This document shows, piece by piece, positions 52,234 through 56,027 of a stretch of 56,027 nt of DNA; within the stretch, counting starts at the first letter, position 1; every line of letters begins with the position of its first letter. Both the position numbers and the translations under genes were made by a program. Below the pieces are notes generated by a model that did not search any database, was not told where the DNA came from, and was given only the letters and a program-made list of their open reading frames with translations. This DNA is from Lachnospiraceae bacterium (GTDB lineage: Bacteria > Bacillota > Clostridia > Lachnospirales > Lachnospiraceae), in the NCBI GenBank assembly GCA_024692955.1, contig JAILLW010000075.1, forward strand, positions 1-56,027. Reading direction: 5' to 3'.

Positions 52234-52468
52234 CCGCGATCGAATCCAATCCTTCCGCCTCATGAAAGACGGTGCTGACGCTTTCAACTGCGCAACCGGG
52301 CGTTTTTCATTGCGGACGGGTCGCTCTCACGGGCATCCGTGCCCGGTGATCACTCGGAAGCGCATCCGTGTGCTTCCGTCCCTGCTTACGTATGTTGCGT
52401 AGGAAAGCGTTCTCGCGCACAGCGCTCGCACCGCTTTAAAGTCGGCTGCAGGATTGATTCGATCGCGG
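52234..52468 (+). ncRNA. novel structured intergenic element, copy B
   Basis: The 309-base gap between dut and nrdG holds a second copy. P1 pairs 52234-52252 with 52451-52468 (18 pairs, one bulged C) and its sequence is unrelated to that of copy A. The inner helix pairs AAAG-A-CGGTGC (52265-52275) with GCACCG-CTTT (52428-52437). Hairpins lie at 52327-52349 and 52355-52378 (both with loop TCCG) and 52385-52403, followed by GCGCACAGCGC. G-T wobbles in hairpins 2 and 3 favour the plus strand. The element starts 27 bases from the dut start codon, just as copy A starts close to ynbB, so a minus-strand leader role is the alternative. Confidence 0.7.
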
Positions 52469-52516
52469 AAATGCACAATCCTCAGCCGATTTCATAATTC
52501 AGATGCTTTTTCGTTT

Positions 52517-53023
52517 TCAGTAATCCCCGCAGTGCAGCACAGGCGTTTCTGGGTCCGTGGAAGCGAGAGTCTTCTGTACATCGATGACCCGCTGGTTGCT
52601 CGATCCCTTCCACTTCAGCTTCACATCCTTGAGCTCCGTCTTGAACTCACCGTCCACCAGAACATCCACATACTGCATACAGGAATAATGCAGGATATTC
52701 TCCCAGGAATCCCCGGTATAGAGCCAGATCGTTTTATTCGGATATTTTTCCTTGATCTCGGCCATCAGATTCCTTACATCCAGCCGGTTCGCCGCATGGA
52801 GCGGATCCCCGCCCGAAAAGGTGATGCCTGATATATAATCCTTATCCAGCTGGTCGAAGATCTCCTGTTTCGCGTCATCATCGAAGGGAAGACCGCCCGC
52901 GGGATCCCAGGTAACGGGATTCTGACAGTCCTTGCAGCAGTGTGAGCATCCGGCCACCCAGAGAACCACCCGGAGACCGTCGCCGTTCAGCATATCGTCT
53001 TTCGTTATATTGTGGTATCTCAT
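52517..53023 (-). CDS. nrdG: anaerobic ribonucleotide reductase activating protein
   Basis: This 168-residue radical-SAM activase generates the glycyl radical on NrdD. The cluster-binding Cys residues lie in AGCSHCCKDCQNP (near 24-36), and the FSGGDPL motif is conserved. The start codon ATG at 53023 overlaps the nrdD stop (TGATG); a GTG directly before it is also in frame. Coupling to nrdD is standard for this pair. It is predicted to work only without oxygen, in line with an anaerobic host. Confidence 0.95.
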   Translation of the reverse strand: MRYHNITKDDMLNGDGLRVVLWVAGCSHCCKDCQNPVTWDPAGGLPFDDDAKQEIFDQLDKDYISGITFSGGDPLHAANRLDVRNLMAEIKEKYPNKTIWLYTGDSWENILHYSCMQYVDVLVDGEFKTELKDVKLKWKGSSNQRVIDVQKTLASTDPETPVLHCGDY

Positions 53024-55203
53024 CACATGCTCTTTCTTTCCGCGATCTCCGCCATTTTCGCGTCATTCAGTCTCGTATCGCCATGTACGCGCGAATAGGA
53101 CAGGTATCCGTTCATCCGCTCGATCTTGGTAAGGTTCCTCGATCCGCACTTCGGGCAGACATCCATTTCGAGTTCCTGATGTCCGCAGTCGTCACAATAG
53201 GCCAGTGAAAGATTGACTCCCTCATAGAAGCCCATATCCATCGCGCGGCGGATCAGGGTCTTGATCGCCTCCTCATTATAATCGATGGGATACTTCACAT
53301 ACTGGATCTTCCCGCCGTTTGAAAGCTCCCAGAAACGATACTCCAGATCCTGTTTCTGGATCGGCGTGATATCCTCCGTCACATGGCAGTGGAAGGAATT
53401 CGATACATACTCGCGGTCAGAAACCCCTTCCACGATCCCGTATTTCGCGCGGAACTGTTTCACCTGAAGTCCGCAGAGGGACTCGGCAGGCGTTCCGTAG
53501 ATCGCGTAAAGATTCCCGTCCTCTTCCTTGAACTCGCTGATCTTCTGGTTTATATGCTCAAGGACCTCAAGGGCAAACTGTCCGTCTTCCACGAGGCTCT
53601 TTCCGTTGTAGAGCTCCTGAAGTTCATTAAAGGCCGTGATTCCGAAGGAAGCCGTAGCCGCCTTAAGGACCGGCTTGATCTTGTCATGAAGCCCGAGATT
53701 TCCGCCGTAGAAGCCGCCTTCACAATAAGCGAGCGGATTCGTGGAGGCCCGCATTTCTCCGAGATAAGCATAGGTACGGATATGGAGCTGCCGGATCAGG
53801 TTCAGATAATAATCGAGAACTTCATAAAAGTCCCTGGATTCCTGACGCGCCTTCGCAAGAATCATGGGAAGGTGCAGGGAAACCGCGCCGATGTTGAATC
53901 GGCCCACGAATACAGGCACATCGTCATCATCAGCGGGATGCATTCCGCCGCGCTCATACCAGGGTGAAAGGAACGCACGGCAGCCCATGGGGGATATCAC
54001 CTTTCCGTACCGCTTGTACATCGAAGCGATATAACCTTTTCCCGTAAGGGAGAGCCAGTCAGGATACATGGTCTTCGCGGAGCAGCGGACACCGGCCTCG
54101 AAAACATCTTCCAGCTCACAGCCGGGGCCGTGAAGGTTTTCGTCATACAGGAATACAATCTTCGGAAAAAGAACCGGTTTTTTACATTCTTTCTTGCCCT
54201 GTCCCTTTCTGCGGACATTGAGCAGCTGGATCGTGGCAAGGCGCGCGAAACGTTCCCTTCCAAGCCCCGCGGTCACGGTGATGAACGGATAGTCTCCGCG
54301 GGAGGATGCCACGGTGTTGAATTTGTATTCCCAGCCCTGGAAGCCCTGCTCGAATTCACGCTTCACGTCATTGTAGGCTTCAGCCTCCGCGGTCTCACGG
54401 TCAATCCCGAGACGGGTATATTTTTCGATCATCTTCTGATAGCTCTTTTCCGCGTAAGGCTCGAGGATCTTATCAACTTCGGGCACGGTAAATCCACCGT
54501 ACTGCTGGGAAGCAGCGGAAAGAACGATATCGCCGATCACGTCAAAGGCCACATCAAGAGTCTTCGGCTCGTTATACCAGATATTTCCCATTTCAAAACC
54601 GCCCTTAAGGACATTCGCCACATTAAAGAGACAGCAGTTCATGGTATCACGGCGGGCGGACATATCATGGATATAGATATAGCCGTCACGGCAGGCCTGG
54701 ATCTCCTCCGTAGTAAGGAAGAACTTCTGATAGAGCTCTTTATTGAACTGGTTGAAGATCAGGCTTCTTTTCGTGGATACAAGAGCCGAGTCGGTATTCG
54801 CGTTTTCCTTGTCGCCGACATACATGATCGACTGGGATTTTTTGTAGACATCATCCATCATCCGGACGAAGTCCTGCTTGTAATTCCGGTAATCGCGATA
54901 GGATTTGGCGACAATGGGCTTTACCTCCTCCAATGCGCTCTCCACGATATTATGCATAATGGGGATGGGCACCTCGGTCTTGTCCAGCTCCTCGACTTTC
55001 GCGATCACATATTCACAGATATGATCCTTTTCCTCGTCCGTGAACTTCGTCAGCGCGCGGTATGCGCTCTTTCCGACCGCGTCGATCACCTTCTGGACAT
55101 TGAAGTCCTCAAGGGAACCGTCCTTTTTGATCACGCGGATTTTCTTTGACGGCTTAAAACGTTCACCGTAATTGACCTGTTTTTCCTGTTTGGCTTTGCT
55201 CAT
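53023..55203 (-). CDS. nrdD: anaerobic ribonucleoside-triphosphate reductase
   Basis: This class III ribonucleotide reductase of about 726 residues reduces NTPs to dNTPs. It has an N-terminal ATP-cone (IRVIKKDGSLEDF onward, about 20-110), the large barrel, a C-terminal zinc site (CDDC and CPKC) and the glycyl-radical loop RMNGYLS with the radical Gly near 699. I chose the ATG at 55203, preceded by GGGGAG. An upstream in-frame codon at 55272 would begin inside the promoter region. It is the first gene of an nrdD-nrdG unit with a near-consensus promoter and an NrdR-like palindrome in the leader. Confidence 0.95.
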   Translation of the reverse strand: MSKAKQEKQVNYGERFKPSKKIRVIKKDGSLEDFNVQKVIDAVGKSAYRALTKFTDEEKDHICEYVIAKVEELDKTEVPIPIMHNIVESALEEVKPIVAKSYRDYRNYKQDFVRMMDDVYKKSQSIMYVGDKENANTDSALVSTKRSLIFNQFNKELYQKFFLTTEEIQACRDGYIYIHDMSARRDTMNCCLFNVANVLKGGFEMGNIWYNEPKTLDVAFDVIGDIVLSAASQQYGGFTVPEVDKILEPYAEKSYQKMIEKYTRLGIDRETAEAEAYNDVKREFEQGFQGWEYKFNTVASSRGDYPFITVTAGLGRERFARLATIQLLNVRRKGQGKKECKKPVLFPKIVFLYDENLHGPGCELEDVFEAGVRCSAKTMYPDWLSLTGKGYIASMYKRYGKVISPMGCRAFLSPWYERGGMHPADDDDVPVFVGRFNIGAVSLHLPMILAKARQESRDFYEVLDYYLNLIRQLHIRTYAYLGEMRASTNPLAYCEGGFYGGNLGLHDKIKPVLKAATASFGITAFNELQELYNGKSLVEDGQFALEVLEHINQKISEFKEEDGNLYAIYGTPAESLCGLQVKQFRAKYGIVEGVSDREYVSNSFHCHVTEDITPIQKQDLEYRFWELSNGGKIQYVKYPIDYNEEAIKTLIRRAMDMGFYEGVNLSLAYCDDCGHQELEMDVCPKCGSRNLTKIERMNGYLSYSRVHGDTRLNDAKMAEIAERKSM

Positions 55204-55252
55204 TCTGGTTTTCTCCCCGGATACAACATCTTGATAAATAAAAAGAAAAGTA

Positions 55253-55268
55253 GCACAACATATTGTGC
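55253..55268 (-). promoter_or_regulatory. NrdR-like operator in the nrdD leader
   Basis: A near-perfect 16-base palindrome, GCACAATATGTTGTGC on the minus strand, lies just downstream of the nrdD -10 box. It resembles NrdR boxes (ACACnATATnnnGTGT type), which repress ribonucleotide reductase genes. Only one box is clear; NrdR usually binds two at about 15-16-base spacing, so the call is moderate. Confidence 0.5.
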
Positions 55269-55277
55269 CCAAAAGTT

Positions 55278-55306
55278 AGTATAGTATGGAACAGAAACAC
55301 TGTCAA
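55278..55306 (-). promoter_or_regulatory. sigma-A promoter for nrdDG
   Basis: On the minus strand TTGACA (55301-55306) and TATACT (55278-55283) are separated by exactly 17 bases. This is one of the best promoter matches in the window and sits between the WYL-gene terminator and nrdD. Confidence 0.8.
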
Positions 55307-55331
55307 CGAAGGGTTTTCGAAAAAGATGCAT

Positions 55332-55367
55332 AAAAAAACGGAGGAAATTTTGTGAAAAATTTCCTCC
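55332..55367 (-). terminator. intrinsic terminator after the WYL regulator gene
   Basis: On the minus strand GGAGGAAATTTT-TCAC-AAAATTTCCTCC forms a perfect 12-base-pair hairpin followed by G and seven T. It ends the WYL-gene transcript just before the nrdD promoter. Confidence 0.9.
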
Positions 55368-55393
55368 CTTCACGTTTCAGATCACATAAATGA

Positions 55394-56027
55394 TCAGTCA
55401 CCCTTATCCGAATAGCCCTCCAGAATGCTTTTAAGATAATCCCTGTAACGTTCTCTTATATCCTTCGGCATCGTGATCTCGATATCCGGGCCGATGCCGG
55501 AAAGCCATCCGAAAAACTGTTGGGAAACAAGAACCGGAACCCTTGCGCTGATGCGACCGTCCGAAAGCGGCCTCGTATTGATGTCCCGGCCGAAACGGTC
55601 ATACAGGATTCCGATCTTTTCCTTCCGGATCACCAGTGTGATGGTCTCCGGATCGCCGGCAAACATGCCGAAGCTTTTGGATGCGTATTCTCCGATATCA
55701 AAGGAACGGAATTCCTCAATCCCCTTCCGCGCAGACTTTTCCACCGGTTCGATATCCTTCAGCTTATCTACGCGATAGTGGCGGATATCTCCGTTTTCAT
55801 CATCGAAAGCGACGAGATAATAGTTATCATCCTTTACGGTAAGTGCCCAGGGAGATACCCTGTAGCGTTTCCCGTCATGCCTGGGCACCAGTTTCCGGTC
55901 CACGGTCCAGTCGAGATAGAGAAATGTGATCTCGCTGTTACCGGCCATCGCAGAATGAAGCTTGTCCACATTATAATGAATGCTTTCATTCTCCGTCTTT
56001 ACCCGGCCCGATACCAATACCTCGCGG
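55394..56027 (-). CDS. WYL-domain transcriptional regulator (partial)
   Basis: The frame is open to the right edge, so the N-terminal HTH is missing. The visible 210 residues hold the WYL domain: RVKTENESIHYNVDKLHSAM linker, F-L-Y-L-D-W, Y-R-V-S-P-W-A-L, YYLVAFDDE and H-Y-R-V-D-K motifs, and the C-terminal WCX-like extension. WYL proteins sense ligands, often nucleic acids or nucleotides, and regulate many stress and defence genes. The target cannot be inferred. A strong terminator follows. Confidence 0.85.
   Translation of the reverse strand, partial: REVLVSGRVKTENESIHYNVDKLHSAMAGNSEITFLYLDWTVDRKLVPRHDGKRYRVSPWALTVKDDNYYLVAFDDENGDIRHYRVDKLKDIEPVEKSARKGIEEFRSFDIGEYASKSFGMFAGDPETITLVIRKEKIGILYDRFGRDINTRPLSDGRISARVPVLVSQQFFGWLSGIGPDIEITMPKDIRERYRDYLKSILEGYSDKGD

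Overview
The window looks like a chromosomal segment of a strictly anaerobic, low-to-mid GC Firmicute, most likely Lachnospiraceae (Butyrivibrio/Eubacterium-like, gut or rumen). This rests on the gene content and order: miaB, mutS, mutL, miaA and ynbB in series, a mreBCD-pbp2-rodA cluster with an unusually long PBP2, a DUF1292 protein, a group B [FeFe] hydrogenase, the anaerobic ribonucleotide reductase pair nrdD/nrdG, and giant secreted proteins built from GLUG-like, InlB-type and Ig-like repeats. The taxonomic call is inference; there is no rRNA or other marker in the window. Apart from an IS30-type remnant at the left edge, every gene is on the minus strand, so transcription runs from right to left.

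In transcription order: a WYL regulator (cut by the right edge) ends in a strong terminator. It is followed by a near-consensus promoter and an NrdR-like palindrome ahead of nrdD-nrdG. A ~235-bp structured element (copy B) separates nrdG from dut, which has its own terminator. Then come a [FeFe] hydrogenase, gltX, a UvrD-like helicase, an acyltransferase, a DUF1292 protein, an apparently active-site-deficient GH13 protein, a DUF5662 protein, a GtrA membrane protein and miaB.

Between miaB and mutS, genes that usually sit next to each other in related bacteria, lie an array of eight 53-bp hairpin units and three tandem giant genes of about 7 kb each. Each encodes a secreted protein of about 2,300 residues with a signal peptide, an acidic stretch, GLUG-like repeats, InlB-type repeats, a lipase-like Ser-Asp-His hydrolase core and about seven Ig-like repeats. 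The three are mosaics of each other, which suggests repeated recombination or gene conversion.

Then come mutS, mutL and miaA, copy A of the structured element, ynbB, the cell-shape genes mreB-mreC-mreD-pbp2-rodA, mgsA, a lipoprotein D,D-carboxypeptidase, a VanZ-like protein and an unusual carboxylesterase-GH43 fusion that probably debranches and cleaves imported hemicellulose oligosaccharides.

The most novel item is the pair of structured intergenic elements (13156-13383 and 52234-52468). They share interior motifs, have long closing stems that are complementary within each copy but unrelated in sequence between copies, and show at least two compensatory base-pair changes in an internal helix. 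Wobble pairs favour a plus-strand RNA. I could not match it to a known RNA family. The giant-gene trio with its hairpin array is the second main point of interest.
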